Part shown: piece after piece, positions 23,628-33,460 of the stretch
Layout of the letters: the number at the start of each line of letters is the position of its first letter
Position numbering within the stretch: the first letter of the stretch is position 1
NCBI RefSeq assembly: GCF_023159225.1
Contig: NC_063169.1
Location: forward strand, 61,653,934-61,717,933
Length of the DNA stretch: 64,000 bases
Direction of reading: 5' to 3'
DNA from: Perognathus longimembris pacificus
Taxonomy: Eukaryota > Chordata > Mammalia > Rodentia > Heteromyidae
Notes under the pieces: generated by a model
Databases searched by the model: none
The model's input: the letters and a program-made list of their open reading frames with translations, nothing else
What the model was told of the DNA's origin: nothing
Translations under genes and position numbers: made by a program

Positions 23628-23745
23628 CACTATGTATGAAATGCATGAGTACACATGAATATGTATGAACTGTATGAATATGCATGAAATGCATGAAACT
23701 GAATATGTATGAACTGTTTGAATATGAATATGGATGAAAGTTCAG
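23628..23745 (+). repeat. Degenerate ATGAATAT/ATGAAATGC tandem repeat
   Basis: Irregular 8-11 bp units built on 'tatgaa' and 'catgaa' over about 115 bp. Confidence 0.8.
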
Positions 23746-24289
23746 AAGAGCCTAAAGTAGAGAATAAAGATCAGGTTTTAAGTCTCCCTTGCTCTTGCCC
23801 CTCAGGTAGAACCTCAGATAGGCTTTTGGCTCACATGTGTTTATTCAGTGGGGATGGAGTACTTAGTAAGAACTTAGTAAGTACTTAGATACTGCTGGGT
23901 CCTGGGCATATACCAGTGAGCTAAACAGAAATTTTGCAGTAGTGGTGGAGGTTACATGTGCACACCATGACCAAAATATACACAGGGACCGAAGTGTGCA
24001 TACAGATTACTTGCTTTTATCCAGTAACCTACAAGGAAAAATGTCCCCAGTATTAATTATTTCTCAGTCTTGTTATTTAAAGTGACCATATACCATTTGA
24101 CCTGTATTTCTTAAATAGCCCCCAATTTGGTATTTTTATTTAATTTTTTTTTTTGCAAATTTCCCAACTTTTATTTTAAATATAAATGCCATTAACATTT
24201 AAAAATGTACACATCTTCATCTCAGTAACTGACTACCTCTTTATATGTTAAAGACTCCTGAAACACTATTCAATTACCACCAGGATCTG

Positions 24290-24385
24290 AACATGGTGTT
24301 GCATTTCTATTATCCCAGGACTCAGGAGACATAGGCCAAAGGGTTGTGAGTTCAAGGCCAGTCTGAGTTCAAGGCAAGAATCTTA
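24290..24385 (+). mobile_element. B1 monomer, diverged
   Basis: 'gaacatggtgttgcatttct', 'attatcccaggactcaggag', 'gtgagttcaaggccagtctg'. Host site of the following SINE. Confidence 0.7.
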
Positions 24386-24395
24386 AAAACAAACC

Positions 24396-24615
24396 GGGGC
24401 TGGGGATATAGCCTAGTGGCAAGAGTGCCTGCCTCGGATACACGAGGCCCTAGGTTGGACTCCCCAGCACCACATATACAGAAAACGGCCAGAAGCGGCG
24501 CTGTGGCTCAAGTGGCAGAGTGCTAGCCTTGAGCGGGAAGAAGCCAGGGACAGTGCTCAGGCCCTGAGTCCAAGGCCCAGGACTGGCCAAAAAAAACACA
24601 CACACACACACACAC
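24396..24615 (+). mobile_element. IDL-Geo SINE, young subfamily
   Basis: Sense copy: ID arm 'ggggctggggatatagccta', Geo arm 'ggccagaagcggcgctgtgg', tail A8 then (CA)n. Target duplication 'aaaacaaacc' at 24386-24395 and 24616-24625. About 99% identical to the copy at 50219. Confidence 0.95.
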
Positions 24616-25023
24616 AAAACAAACCAGTTACTGCCAGGGAATAGTTTATAGTTGGATTTCTACCTGCAGCAGAGATATTTTTCTGTTCTTATTTCATACC
24701 ACACAGTATTAAATATTACCAAGGGTCAGCTTTCATTAGTTTGATAAAAAATATTCTCTATTGTGTCTTTTAAATTGTATTTTTTCATATATGTTCTTGG
24801 AATATTTATACAAAATTTTATACAAAATTTTACTTCTGTGACTCATCTCTTAAAACATTAGTCCATTTTTCTATTTGTTCATTTTTCTTATTTTCTCATT
24901 TATTACTACTCTTTATATATTGAGCCATTTAGTCTGTTATCATATGTGTGGCAAACTTTCCCCCGTGTGTAGAATATATGAGTTTCTTTATTTTTTTATA
25001 TTTACATTTTTTAATTTTTTAAT

Positions 25024-25257
25024 GTTTTGTTGGTCATGGGCCTGGAACTCTGGGCCTGGGCACTGTCCCTGAGCTCTTCAGCTCAAGGCTAGCGCTCTAC
25101 CACTTAAGCCGCAGCGGCACTTCCGGTTTTCTAGTGGTTAATTGGAGATAAGAATCTCATGGACTTTCCTGCCCGGCTGGCTTTGAACCATGATCCTCAG
25201 ATGGCAGCCTCCTAAGCAGCTAGGATCACAGGCGTGAGCCACCTGCGGCACCACCTG
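25024..25257 (-). mobile_element. B1-dID-type dimeric SINE
   Basis: 'tggtcatgggcctggaactc' to 'cacaggcgtgagccacctgc'. CpGs retained in 'gccgcagcggcac'. Confidence 0.88.
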
Positions 25258-25279
25258 TCTTGGACTTGTTTATTTTGGT

Positions 25280-25372
25280 TTGCGTTTTGTTTTGTCACAT
25301 TGCAGTGCTGAGGATTGAACCCGTCCCTACACATGCTAGTCAAGGGCTCTACCCTGAGCTATAGCCCTAGCC
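25280..25372 (-). mobile_element. ID-like SINE monomer
   Basis: 'cagtgctgaggattgaaccc' to 'ctgagctatagccctagcc', adjacent to the preceding dimer. Confidence 0.7.
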
Positions 25373-25496
25373 TGAATATGACTATTTACTCCCCCCACCC
25401 CCCAACTTATATACTAAGTAAGTAATGAGAGTCCTCCATGTTTTTTCCACCTCTGTTGTTGCCTCATCTGCGCAGGGCAAGTACTCTACCACTCTA

Positions 25497-25518
25497 CCCC
25501 CCCCCCCCCCCCGCCCCC
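25497..25518 (+). repeat. C16 homopolymer with C-rich flank
   Basis: Sixteen C, then g, then ccccc. Confidence 0.92.
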
Positions 25519-26321
25519 AAAGCTCTTGGTGCAGAAGATAAATTGGATTTTAAGCCAGAACCCATCTCTGTGCCATAGCAGCAGTTACTTAGTCTCTGTG
25601 ATTGCAGTTCCCAGGGGCATTAACACTCAAGACATACTTGAGTTCCATAGACAGGGTTGCTTCGAGAGAGCCAGTCTACGCTTCTTTCCTGAGCCCTGCG
25701 GGCCATGCGGGATACAAGCAGGCCTGTGTGGCGGTTGAACTCCTTGTCCCCATAGTCATCCCAGACCCAGGAGTTCGATTGGTTTAAGTACACGAGTGCT
25801 GTCTCTGTCTCACGGCCTGGCAACGTAGAGCTATAGACAGAAAATGCTGGGCCTTATGTCTGTGAAGGAATGAACGAGATCCTGACAAATGGCTGCTGTT
25901 CAGAAGAGGGAGCATAGATTTATGTTTGAACCAGGGTGAAGTATGCAACCAGGTAATAATTTTGAGCAATGAAGTAAGTTTGCTACAGGAATTGTTAAAG
26001 AAACAGATAAATCACAGTAATTTCAACATGGCACTTTTGCCGTTCAATAAATGGGTATTTTAAATTTCATTTGCTTTTGAACCCAGTTCAATAATTTATA
26101 GAGTAAGTCATTCAAAGATTGATGCTCAGAAGGGAAGAAAATCACTATACAAGAGCAGAAACATATCATTTATGTATATTGCATTGGAGCTGTCGGCCTG
26201 TGTTTCCATTATAAACTTTATCCTACGTGAATTTATAATAGAAAGTTTGCTCTGAGCTGAAGTTTGGCATTGTCTGACCCTCTTAAAACTCCCAACTTTT
26301 TATTTTATCCTTTTCTTTCTT

Positions 26322-26528
26322 TCTTTTTTTTTTTTTTGCCAGTCCTGGGCCTTGGACTCAGGGCCTGAGCACTGTCCCTGGCTTCCTTTTGCTCAAGGCT
26401 AGCACTCTGCCACTTGAGCCACAGCGCCACTTCTGGCCGTTTTCTGTATATGTGGTGCTGGGAAATCGAACCCAGGGCCTCATGCATATGAGGCAAGCTC
26501 TCTTGCCACTAGGCCATATCCCCAGCCC
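26322..26528 (-). mobile_element. IDL-Geo SINE
   Basis: Full-length antisense copy with the exact 16-bp target duplication 'tatccttttctttctt' at 26306-26321 and 26529-26544. Confidence 0.95.
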
Positions 26529-26571
26529 TATCCTTTTCTTTCTTAAAGATAACATCTATTCATGTGTTTTT

Positions 26572-26777
26572 GTTTGTGCCAATACTGGGGATTGAACTCA
26601 GGGCTTTGTACTTGGCTGGTGCCCCACTACTTGAACCATGCTTTCACATCCAACTTTTATGCGCATTAATTAAATTTCATGGACTTTTCTGCCTGGGCTG
26701 CTTTCAAATGACAGTCCTTAGATTCTGCCTTCTGATGTAGCTAGACTTACAGGCATGAGCTACCAGTGCCTGGCACT
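26572..26777 (-). mobile_element. B1-dID-type dimeric SINE
   Basis: 'caatactggggattgaactc' to 'tgagctaccagtgcctggca', 30 bp beyond the preceding element's duplication. Confidence 0.85.
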
Positions 26778-26784
26778 CCTTGTG

Positions 26785-27070
26785 TATTTTTTTTTAATAT
26801 TCTCATTATCTTTGAGCAGTTGTACAAAGGAGTTGCCCTTTACCAAGGCAGTTTATTAATACAGTACATCTTGATCACTGTCACCATTTCCCAACCCACC
26901 CCTTCACTTACTTATCTTAATTTTAGGTTATGTATTTAAAATAGTTTTTGCCTTTTAACAATGCAATTTATATGTACAGTGCATCATCTGTGTCATCACT
27001 TATATTTTTGAATTCTACAGTATATACAATGAATTTTTTTTGCCTGAATTTTCCCCCCCCATCTCCCTTC
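26785..27070 (-). mobile_element. AT-rich L1-like 3'-end debris
   Basis: 'gagcagttgtacaaaggagt' followed by 'tgccctttaccaaggcag' recalls the antisense 'tacaaaggggttac' end seen at 56.3 kb. Otherwise no clear landmark. Confidence 0.35.
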
Positions 27071-27387
27071 ATTCTTCTACCTCTCTCCCCTTGACTCTGG
27101 GTACAGCTTCCTGTCAAGCTGGCATGGAGGAAGGGCGCATGCGCTCAGTGGCTAGCTGTCCCTGACACCTGGAGATCATCTGTTCCAACAAGATGAGGGT
27201 CACGGGGTATTGATTTTTACTTCATTTCACTGTAGTAATATTATGCAAATTGTGAATTAGGTTATCCAAACTTACTTCCACAAGACCAACACTCCAGCCA
27301 AGTGTACTGGTCATGGTTGTTAGAGATCTGAGCACTTTTTGACCGAGCCCCATTCTGGACAGCAATGGTCTTGTAGGCAAGGCTAAG

Positions 27388-27597
27388 GCGTAGCCGGGTG
27401 CCTCGGTACTTAGGATGATTAGATCTAAGGATCCAGGCTTGAAGCCAGCCTGGGTAAGAAAGTCCATGAAACTCTTCTTTTCAATTAACTACTAAAAAGC
27501 CACATGTGGAGACTCAAGTGGTAGGGCACCAGCCTTGAGGGCAAAAGCTAAGGGAAAGCACCCATGCCCTGAGTTCAAACTGCAGTACTGGCATGAG
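27388..27597 (+). mobile_element. B1-dID-type dimeric SINE
   Basis: 'tagccgggtgcctcggtact' to 'cctgagttcaaactgcagta'. Followed by a (CT)n run at 27610-27624. Confidence 0.87.
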
Positions 27598-27761
27598 TAC
27601 ACATACTACTCTCTCTCTCTCTCTTGCCCTCCCTCATGCCCTCTCTCCCTCCTCTCAGCTAATACTGCCAACAACTTGTCTGGATGCCGTTCTCTAAGTG
27701 TGGATCCCCCAGTCTCCAGTTCGCCATCAGCATTTTGTAATAGATCACTGAAATGTGTTGG

Positions 27762-27998
27762 TGGTGGTGGTTGTGGGGCTTTTGAGCTGAGGGCTGAGGT
27801 TCTCTCCCTGTATGCTTGTATGCTTAAAGCTAGCATTTCACCACTTTACACCACAGTGCCACTTCTGGTTTTCTGGTGGTTAATTGGAGATAAGAGTCTT
27901 ATGGACTTTCTTGCCTAGGCTGGCTTCCAACCACAGTCTTCAGATCTCAGCCTTCTGAGAAGCTACGATTACAGGTGTGAACCATTGGTACCCAGCCT
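27762..27998 (-). mobile_element. B1-dID-type dimeric SINE
   Basis: 'gttgtggggcttttgagctg' to 'gtgtgaaccattggtaccca'. Confidence 0.82.
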
Positions 27999-28043
27999 AA
28001 TCGAACATTTTTAACTACATGTGACATCTTTTTTTTTTTGTTT

Positions 28044-28277
28044 TTTCGATCGTGGTGGTGCTGGGACTTGAATTCAGCACTTGGCACTCTTGCTTGGCAT
28101 TTTTTGCTCAAGGCTGGCACCTACCACTTGAGCCATAACTCTACTTCTGGTTTTTTGCTGGTTGGTTGGAGATTAGAGTCTCATTGACTTTCTGCCTGGA
28201 TTGGCTTTGAACTGTGATCCTCCGGTCTCAGCCTCCTGAGTAGCAGAGAGTATAGGATGACACACCAGCTCCCAGCT
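28044..28277 (-). mobile_element. B1-dID-type dimeric SINE
   Basis: 'cgtggtggtgctgggacttg' to 'gacacaccagctcccagc', same orientation as its neighbour. Confidence 0.85.
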
Positions 28278-28279
28278 GC

Positions 28280-28396
28280 CTTTTTGTTTGTTCTTCAGAA
28301 AGGATCTCTTATTTTTGCCTGGGCCTGGCATCGGGCCATAATTCTCCACATATGTCTCCCTAGTAGCTTTGCTTACAGGCATGAGCCACTACACTT
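28280..28396 (-). mobile_element. B1 monomer
   Basis: 'tttgcctgggcctggcatcg' to 'acaggcatgagccactacac'. Confidence 0.75.
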
Positions 28397-28439
28397 GCAC
28401 CTCACAGTCTTCTTTTAAAGTACTTTTTCAAGAAAACAA

Positions 28440-28900
28440 CACCAGCAGCCACCTACCCGACACTGTGGCGCAATGGTCCCTCTATTCATCCAAACATCAG
28501 CGAAGGCATTTTGCCTTTTGGCTGCCTGTCGCTTACCAAGCAGCTGTGTCTGGCTTTTCCTCCTTCCCGTGCTCTGTGCAGAGAAGGCGAAGCTGGCACC
28601 GAGTTTAGCTGGTTGGCGCTTGGTGTTCTTCTCTCTGCTTCTGGGACAGCACAGAGGTTTTCCACCCCTCTTGCTTTTCCAGCTGTAACGTTCATTTGGC
28701 TTGAGATTCTGGCAGAGGAAAGGGAGGGAGAAGTGGAGATTTCCACAAGAAATTGGAAACAAAGCCAGAGTGAGGGTGAAGGGATTAGAGCGGTTTTCCA
28801 GAGCCCTAGGGGTTGGGACTCTGGTGTGTTGTCCAATTACAGCACTTTAGATCATTTAAGGTCACAGCCTTAGGTCTACATTTGGCCCATGCTCTTCTAC
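28440..28900. other. Unique GC-moderate stretch
   Basis: Overlapping open frames of up to 120 codons on both strands lack splice signals or any recognisable domain. I see no gene here. Confidence 0.6.
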
Positions 28901-28914
28901 TACAACTAGATATG

Positions 28915-28931
28915 TGTGTGTGTGTGTGTGC
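28915..28931 (+). repeat. (TG)n run
   Basis: Short pure TG stretch before 'catgtgtacaagcacac'. Confidence 0.85.
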
Positions 28932-29030
28932 ATGTGTACAAGCACACTTGTATACATGTATTTGGGGGCTTAGCAAACCAATGATTTTATCTCCCAACTG
29001 TGTATATGTATCTTTGCTTCTGTATCACAT

Positions 29031-29031
<1 letters not shown>

Positions 29032-29068
<37 letters not shown>

Positions 29069-29085
29069 GTGATATATATATAATA
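29032..29085 (+). repeat. (TA)n microsatellite
   Basis: About 15 TA units, then imperfect 'taatatatgtgatatatata'. Confidence 0.93.
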
Positions 29086-29138
29086 CATTGTCGTATGTGA
29101 GATATACATGTATTATATCATCTATTATCACCTTATAC

Positions 29139-29158
29139 TGTGTGTGTGTGTGTGTGTG
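29139..29158 (+). repeat. (GT)n at SINE tail
   Basis: Ten GT units abutting the antisense SINE that begins at 29159. Confidence 0.9.
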
Positions 29159-29385
29159 TTAGTGCCTGTACCGGGGCTTGAACTTAGAGCCTGGCACTAC
29201 CTATTAGCTTTTTTACTAAAAGCTGGTACTCTACCACTTGAGTTACAGCTCCACTTCTTTTGGTGGTTAATTGGACATGAGAGTCTATAGACTTTCCTGC
29301 CCAGGCTGGCTTTAAACTGCGATCCTCAGCTCTCAGCTTCCTGGACAGCTACGATCATCAGCGTGAGCTACCTGCACTTGACACT
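29159..29385 (-). mobile_element. B1-dID-type dimeric SINE
   Basis: 'gtaccggggcttgaacttag' to 'agcgtgagctacctgcactt'. Confidence 0.86.
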
Positions 29386-29796
29386 CACCTTACTTCTTTT
29401 TGACATGACCTGAAACAATACACTTCATCAATAAAAATCTAGCAAACTGAAGGTGGTCCTATACAAGGAACCAAGATAACTTCTTATTGTGGATTATTGA
29501 TTACCTAGTTGAGATAAGGATTTCGAGCTTAGAGGAGAGTGAGTTGAACTAGCAGTTTTTGTTTATGGTTATGGAATGACCTGGGCAATTTCAGGGGAAA
29601 CTTCAACTAATAGAGATTCATCATTATGCTGAGGTTTCAGTACAACTTAGGAAGACTTACAGTAGCAAACTGCAGACTACATTTTGCCTTGCTGACTGCT
29701 GCTTAGGTTTGTAAATTTACCCCCGTGGGGCTGGGGTGAAGAATGAGGGGCTCCCGAGTCTGACACACTTGGATTATGGCTGGCACATTATATATA

Positions 29797-30035
29797 GTGC
29801 CAGTTCTGGGAATTAAACTCAGAGTCTAGTCATTGTCCCTGAGCTTTTGTTTTGATTTTGGTTTTGTTTTTCTCAAGGCTAATGCTCCAACACTTGAGCC
29901 ACAACTCTACTTCCTATTTTCAGTGGTTAACTGAGTCTCATATATGTTCCTGCCCACGGTGGCTTTGAACCATGGTCCTCAGATTTCTTCTTCCTGTGTA
30001 ACTAGAATTACAGGCGTGAGTTATGGGCACCCAGC
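29797..30035 (-). mobile_element. B1-dID-type dimeric SINE (first of three in tandem)
   Basis: 'gccagttctgggaattaaac' to 'aggcgtgagttatgggcacc'. Confidence 0.82.
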
Positions 30036-30039
30036 CGCC

Positions 30040-30185
30040 TTTAGCTTTTTTTGCTCAAGACTAGCACTCTACCACTGGAGTCACTGTTCCACTTTTCAGC
30101 ATTTTTCTCTTTTGGTCCAGGGAGAGAATTGGAGATAAGAGTCTCACATATTTGCCTGCCTAGCTTCAGACTGTGATCTTTCAGT
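30040..30185 (-). mobile_element. B1-dID-type SINE, truncated both ends
   Basis: 'tgctcaagactagcactcta' to 'cttcagactgtgatctttca'. Cut by the next element. Confidence 0.75.
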
Positions 30186-30186
30186 C

Positions 30187-30413
30187 TTTTTTCTTTTTTT
30201 GTCAGTTGTAGGTTTGGAATTTAGGACATGGGTGTTGTCCCTGAACTCTTTCTGAAGGCTAATGCTCTACCACTTTGAGCCATAGCTCCACTTATGGTTT
30301 TCTGGTAGTGAATTGGAGATAAGAGTCTCATGGACTTTCCTTCCTGGGCTGGGTTTGAACTGCAATCTCAGGTCTCAATTTACTGAGTAGCTAGGATTAC
30401 AGGTGTGAGCTTG
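30187..30413 (-). mobile_element. B1-dID-type dimeric SINE (third in tandem)
   Basis: 'gtaggtttggaatttaggac' to 'gctaggattacaggtgtgag'. Confidence 0.84.
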
Positions 30414-30444
30414 TCCAACTTGATGTCTAAATAACAGTGGTCTA

Positions 30445-30651
30445 GGGCTGGGAATATGGCCTAGTGGTAAAGTGCTCGCTGTGTATATACATGAAGCCCT
30501 GGGTTCAATTCCTTAGCACCACATATATAGAAAAAGCCAGAAGTGGCGCTGTGGCTCAAGTGGTAGAGTGCTAGCCTTGAGGAAAAAAGAAGCCAGGGAC
30601 AGTGCTCGGGCCCTGAGTCCAAGCCCCAGGACTGGCAAAAAAACAAAAACA
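30445..30651 (+). mobile_element. IDL-Geo SINE
   Basis: Sense copy with the exact 16-bp duplication 'aaataacagtggtcta' at 30429-30444 and 30652-30667. The nearest IDL-Geo copy to exon 2. Confidence 0.95.
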
Positions 30652-30708
30652 AAATAACAGTGGTCTAACAGAAACATTCTACCATCAGTTGCTAGTATCC
30701 TTCAGTTA

Positions 30709-30710
<2 letters not shown>

Positions 30711-30744
<34 letters not shown>
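30711..30744 (+). repeat. (GT)17 microsatellite
   Basis: Pure GT repeat about 450 bp upstream of exon 2. Confidence 0.95.
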
Positions 30745-30747
<3 letters not shown>

Positions 30748-30809
30748 CACGTTTTAAAGAAAAGTCAGTAATGTTGAGAAGTAAAGTTTGGTCGACAGTT
30801 CAATTTTAA

Positions 30810-31005
30810 GAGGCCAGCATAAGCTGGGCACTGCTGGCTTTTTGAAACCAACCTGGGCAGAAAAAGTCCATGAGACTCTTATCTTCAATAAAATACTCGG
30901 GAAAGGCCGGAAGTGGTGCTGTGGCTCAAGAGATAGGGTGCTAGCCTTGAGCGCAAAGAGGCTCAGGAACAGAGCCCAGGCCCTGAGTTCGAGTCTTCAT
31001 GACTG
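30810..31005 (+). mobile_element. B1-dID-type dimeric SINE upstream of exon 2
   Basis: 'ctgggcactgctggcttttt' to 'aggccctgagttcgagtctt'. The first third of the head is deleted. Ends 193 bp before exon 2 and is complementary to the antisense element at 31755. Confidence 0.86.
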
Positions 31006-31198
31006 TAGAGAGAAAATAGAGGCCAGTGCCCTCTTCTTCCACGAGACTGTAGTTTTTCTAGCAAACTGATTTGTCTCTGCCCTCTCCTCCCACCGTGCAG
31101 CCCAGAGGAGCTTCCCGTCTCCCCTTACACGTCTGTTTGTCTTTCTGGCGAGTGCCACGTGCAGGAGTCTCATTAAAGCCGCATCTGTTCTGTTTTAG

Positions 31199-31249
31199 GA
31201 GAAACCCGACGCCCATCCCACGTCACTTCAGCTGCGGTCCCAGATCGAA
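31199..31249 (+). CDS. SASH1: SASH1 coding exon 2 (17 codons)
   Basis: The exon is 51 nt, phase 0 at both ends, and reads EKPDAHPTSLQLRSQIE. The acceptor is 'tctgttctgttttag' and the donor is 'gtaagc', close to consensus. The peptide matches the SASH1 segment just after the N-terminal acidic/proline-rich region and first helix, and precedes the phospho-site-rich linker. Being a multiple of three, it could be skipped without a frameshift. It is separated from exon 3 by only 129 bp. SINEs in opposite orientation lie on either side of the exon 2-3 pair. Identification is by recall of the mammalian protein; one residue (H in DAHP) appears to differ from the human S. Confidence 0.93.
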
Positions 31250-31378
31250 GTAAGCACAGTCACTTCTCACCGTCTATTTTTGTTCCTGCCCCCTTTTCTC
31301 TTAAGTGATGTTCTGTAAAAGTCAGAGGCAGCCCGCGCCCTTCGCGTGCTCACGCTGTGACTCTCTTCTCTCTCGTAG
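31250..31378 (+). other. SASH1: SASH1 intron 2, only 129 bp
   Basis: This GT-AG intron begins 'gtaagc' and ends 'ctcttctctctcgtag', with a strong polypyrimidine tract. A branch-point-like 'gctcacgctgtgac' lies about 30 nt upstream of the acceptor. No repeat is recognisable inside it. It is far shorter than the neighbouring introns (21 kb after exon 3, over 31 kb before exon 2), so exons 2 and 3 probably splice as a unit by intron definition. It could be retained in a minor transcript; retention adds 129 nt (divisible by three). Confidence 0.9.
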
Positions 31379-31428
31379 GAGTCTCTTGGCTTCTGCAGCG
31401 CCGGCTCCACACCTGAAGTGGAAAGAAA
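31379..31428 (+). CDS. SASH1: SASH1 coding exon 3 (50 nt)
   Basis: The exon starts in phase 0 and reads ESLGFCSAGSTPEVER followed by two bases (AA) of a split lysine codon completed by the G that opens exon 4. The donor 'gtaagt' is perfect consensus. The serine/threonine-rich STPE stretch is a plausible proline-directed phosphorylation site; that is inference. A glycine stands where I recall valine in human SASH1 (CSAVSTPE). The 50-nt length means that skipping it alone shifts the frame. Confidence 0.92.
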
Positions 31429-31511
31429 GTAAGTCTCTCTGCCCCAGCCCACATCCCAAGTTGCAAGAAAAAGGAGTCTTTTAGCTCTGGAGCTTGCTGT
31501 GGTTTTCTTTA

Positions 31512-31545
31512 CAATGGTGTATGTGTGTGTATGTGTGTGTGCACG
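31512..31545 (+). repeat. TG-rich run
   Basis: 'gtatgtgtgtgtatgtgtgt' then 'gtgcacgcgg', about 90 bp after exon 3. Confidence 0.8.
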
Positions 31546-31754
31546 CGGGCGCACACCTGTGCATGTGTGTCCAGAATGTACTGAGGTCGTTAGAGTTTGC
31601 AGTCTAATCAGTGGTGCCTCAGCCCTTGAGGAAGAAGTAAGAGCGCACACAGCTTATTTCAGTGCAACTCTAAACATCTGGAAATAGGAGAACAAAAGAG
31701 GCAGGTAGGTCGACTAAGATGGGAATGTGTGTGTGTGTTTGTGTGTGCACACAC

Positions 31755-31931
31755 AGGTACTGGTGTTTGATTTGAACTCATGTCTTGGGCACTGTCTCGT
31801 AGATGTTTCATTCAGGGCTGGCACTCTACTACTTGAGCCACACCTCCGCTCCGCTCGCAGCTTTTGGTGGTTAATTGGAGATAAGAGTCTCGTGGACTTT
31901 TCTGCCTGGGCTAGCTTTGAACTTTGATACA
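31755..31931 (-). mobile_element. B1-dID-type SINE downstream of exon 3
   Basis: 'ttgatttgaactcatgtctt' to 'cctgggctagctttgaactt'. The outer part of the B1 head is missing. Antisense partner of the element at 30810. Confidence 0.84.
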
Positions 31932-32989
31932 TTCCTAACCCAAACAAGGAGTTAAAACTCTCTGGTGCACCTCATTTTGGCAGTTACCCCTAAAACAAAG
32001 GAGTGCATGGGACAGAAGCTGCTGGTCTGTGCTCGTTAACCCTTTCCTGTTGAGGGGAACATTTTTTTGTTGCCCTGTCCAATTTAGATCCCGTAATGTC
32101 TACTCTCCTGGAAGATCATGCTGGGCTTTATCTTATATTTTGAAGATTTCTTTTAGGCATGCTAAAAAAACAACAACAAACAGTTGCATAGCTTTAAAAG
32201 AAATCTATAATCTTTCCCTTTTCTATTTGCATTCAGTTGTCATTAGGCTAGAGTATTCCATCTCTGCTCTTCAGCGGTAGAGAAATTTAAAGTCTCTACC
32301 TCTAAACAGATATTTTGTCTGGCACAGAGCCACTTTCTTTGTCTCAGGCCAAGAAGGCAGAGAAGTGTTTAGGGGAGAAAGTATTTGTGGAATGAGAAAC
32401 ACACAGAGGAGAGAGTGTGTGTGTGCTCTAGCGCACACGCTGCCTAATCCGTCCACGTGTGTGCGGCTGTCAGAGGCCAGGCAAGGACCCCCGGAGGCCT
32501 GCTTTGCCAGCGAGCACCACCCAGGCCAAGTTCACTTAGCTTCAGGCCTGAGGAACCCTGAAACCGATGAGCCAAAGCAAGCCTGGGTCCGTTGCCTGTT
32601 CCGCATTAGAGGGTGACCATGCACACTGCAGGCAGGATGAACATCTCTGGTTTCGGTGGATTTTATCTTTCCAGGAGCCTCCAGAGGGTGGAGGTTGATT
32701 TTGAACTCTTAGGGTCTGGGGTGTGTTTTCTCCTGACTAACGTAGGCAGCCCTGACACAGGCTGAGGAATCAGGTGTCCCCTGAGAAGTTTCAGATCTGT
32801 AAGGGAACAAGAAATGTTTGTCCTTCCTCCCAGGAGGACGTGACTCACCAAATTTGTACTAACCTCAGTTAGACTGGTTTGGTCTCCTTCCCCTCAATTG
32901 TGGGGAGTCATTTTTTCCGTGTTTGCTAAGTAAAATGTGGCATGATTCCTGTGGCCAAGAGAGAGAGACTGATGGCCTCCTCTGAGGCC

Positions 32990-32991
<2 letters not shown>

Positions 32992-33032
<41 letters not shown>
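32992..33032 (+). repeat. (AC)n microsatellite
   Basis: About 20 pure AC units. Confidence 0.96.
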
Positions 33033-33035
<3 letters not shown>

Positions 33036-33317
33036 GACAAGTCCCCAGCTTCTCCCTATGTAGTATTACCATTACCATTCTGTCTCTGTCCTTTGAAACT
33101 GATTCAGACTTGGTAAACATTTAGAAAGTTTTAAGATACTTTGTTCTCTAGTTCTCCATTAATGTGTTTTGAAAACTATGATACTGGTTTTATTTTTTAC
33201 TTCAAAAGCTTTGTTTTGAAGATTTCTAAACTCACTGGAAAGCTGCGACTCACTACATTTCCATATAAATTTCACTTGAACACCATTTGTAGACATTTGC
33301 ATGCCCTTGCTTGCCCT

Positions 33318-33460
33318 CTTCTCTCTCTCTCCTGGCTCTCTTATCCTCCCCCTTTTTCTCCTTCCCTCCTATTTTTCTGCCTCTCTCTCTCTGTCTGTTT
33401 TCTCCCCCTTTCTCTTTTCCTCTCCTTTCTCTGTCTGTCTATCTATCTTTCTCATGCACC
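33318..33460 (+). repeat. Pyrimidine-rich tract
   Basis: C/T-dominated with TCTC and TCTG units, ending in 'tctgtctgtctatctatctt'. Confidence 0.85.

Larger units (their letters stand above)
1..31198 (+). other. SASH1: SASH1 intron 1 (3' part)
   Basis: There is no open frame with gene-like character. The sequence I recall for the end of the first coding exon (the segment just before EKPDA) is not found, so that exon lies upstream. Contents: about 35 SINE copies, several microsatellites, an inverted duplication at 5.0-6.0 kb, a retroelement relic at 7.35-7.8 kb, and repeat-poor stretches at 6.1-7.3, 8.3-10.0, 12.6-14.5, 15.0-15.85, 19.0-20.2, 22.2-24.25 and 25.5-26.3 kb in which I see no gene. 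The final 190 bp before exon 2 are free of repeats. Confidence 0.85.

Noticed and set aside
1..31198. A search for the preceding SASH1 exon (helix segment ending just before EKPDA)
   Set aside because: No matching codons or suitable donor found by eye, so I conclude it is upstream of the window.
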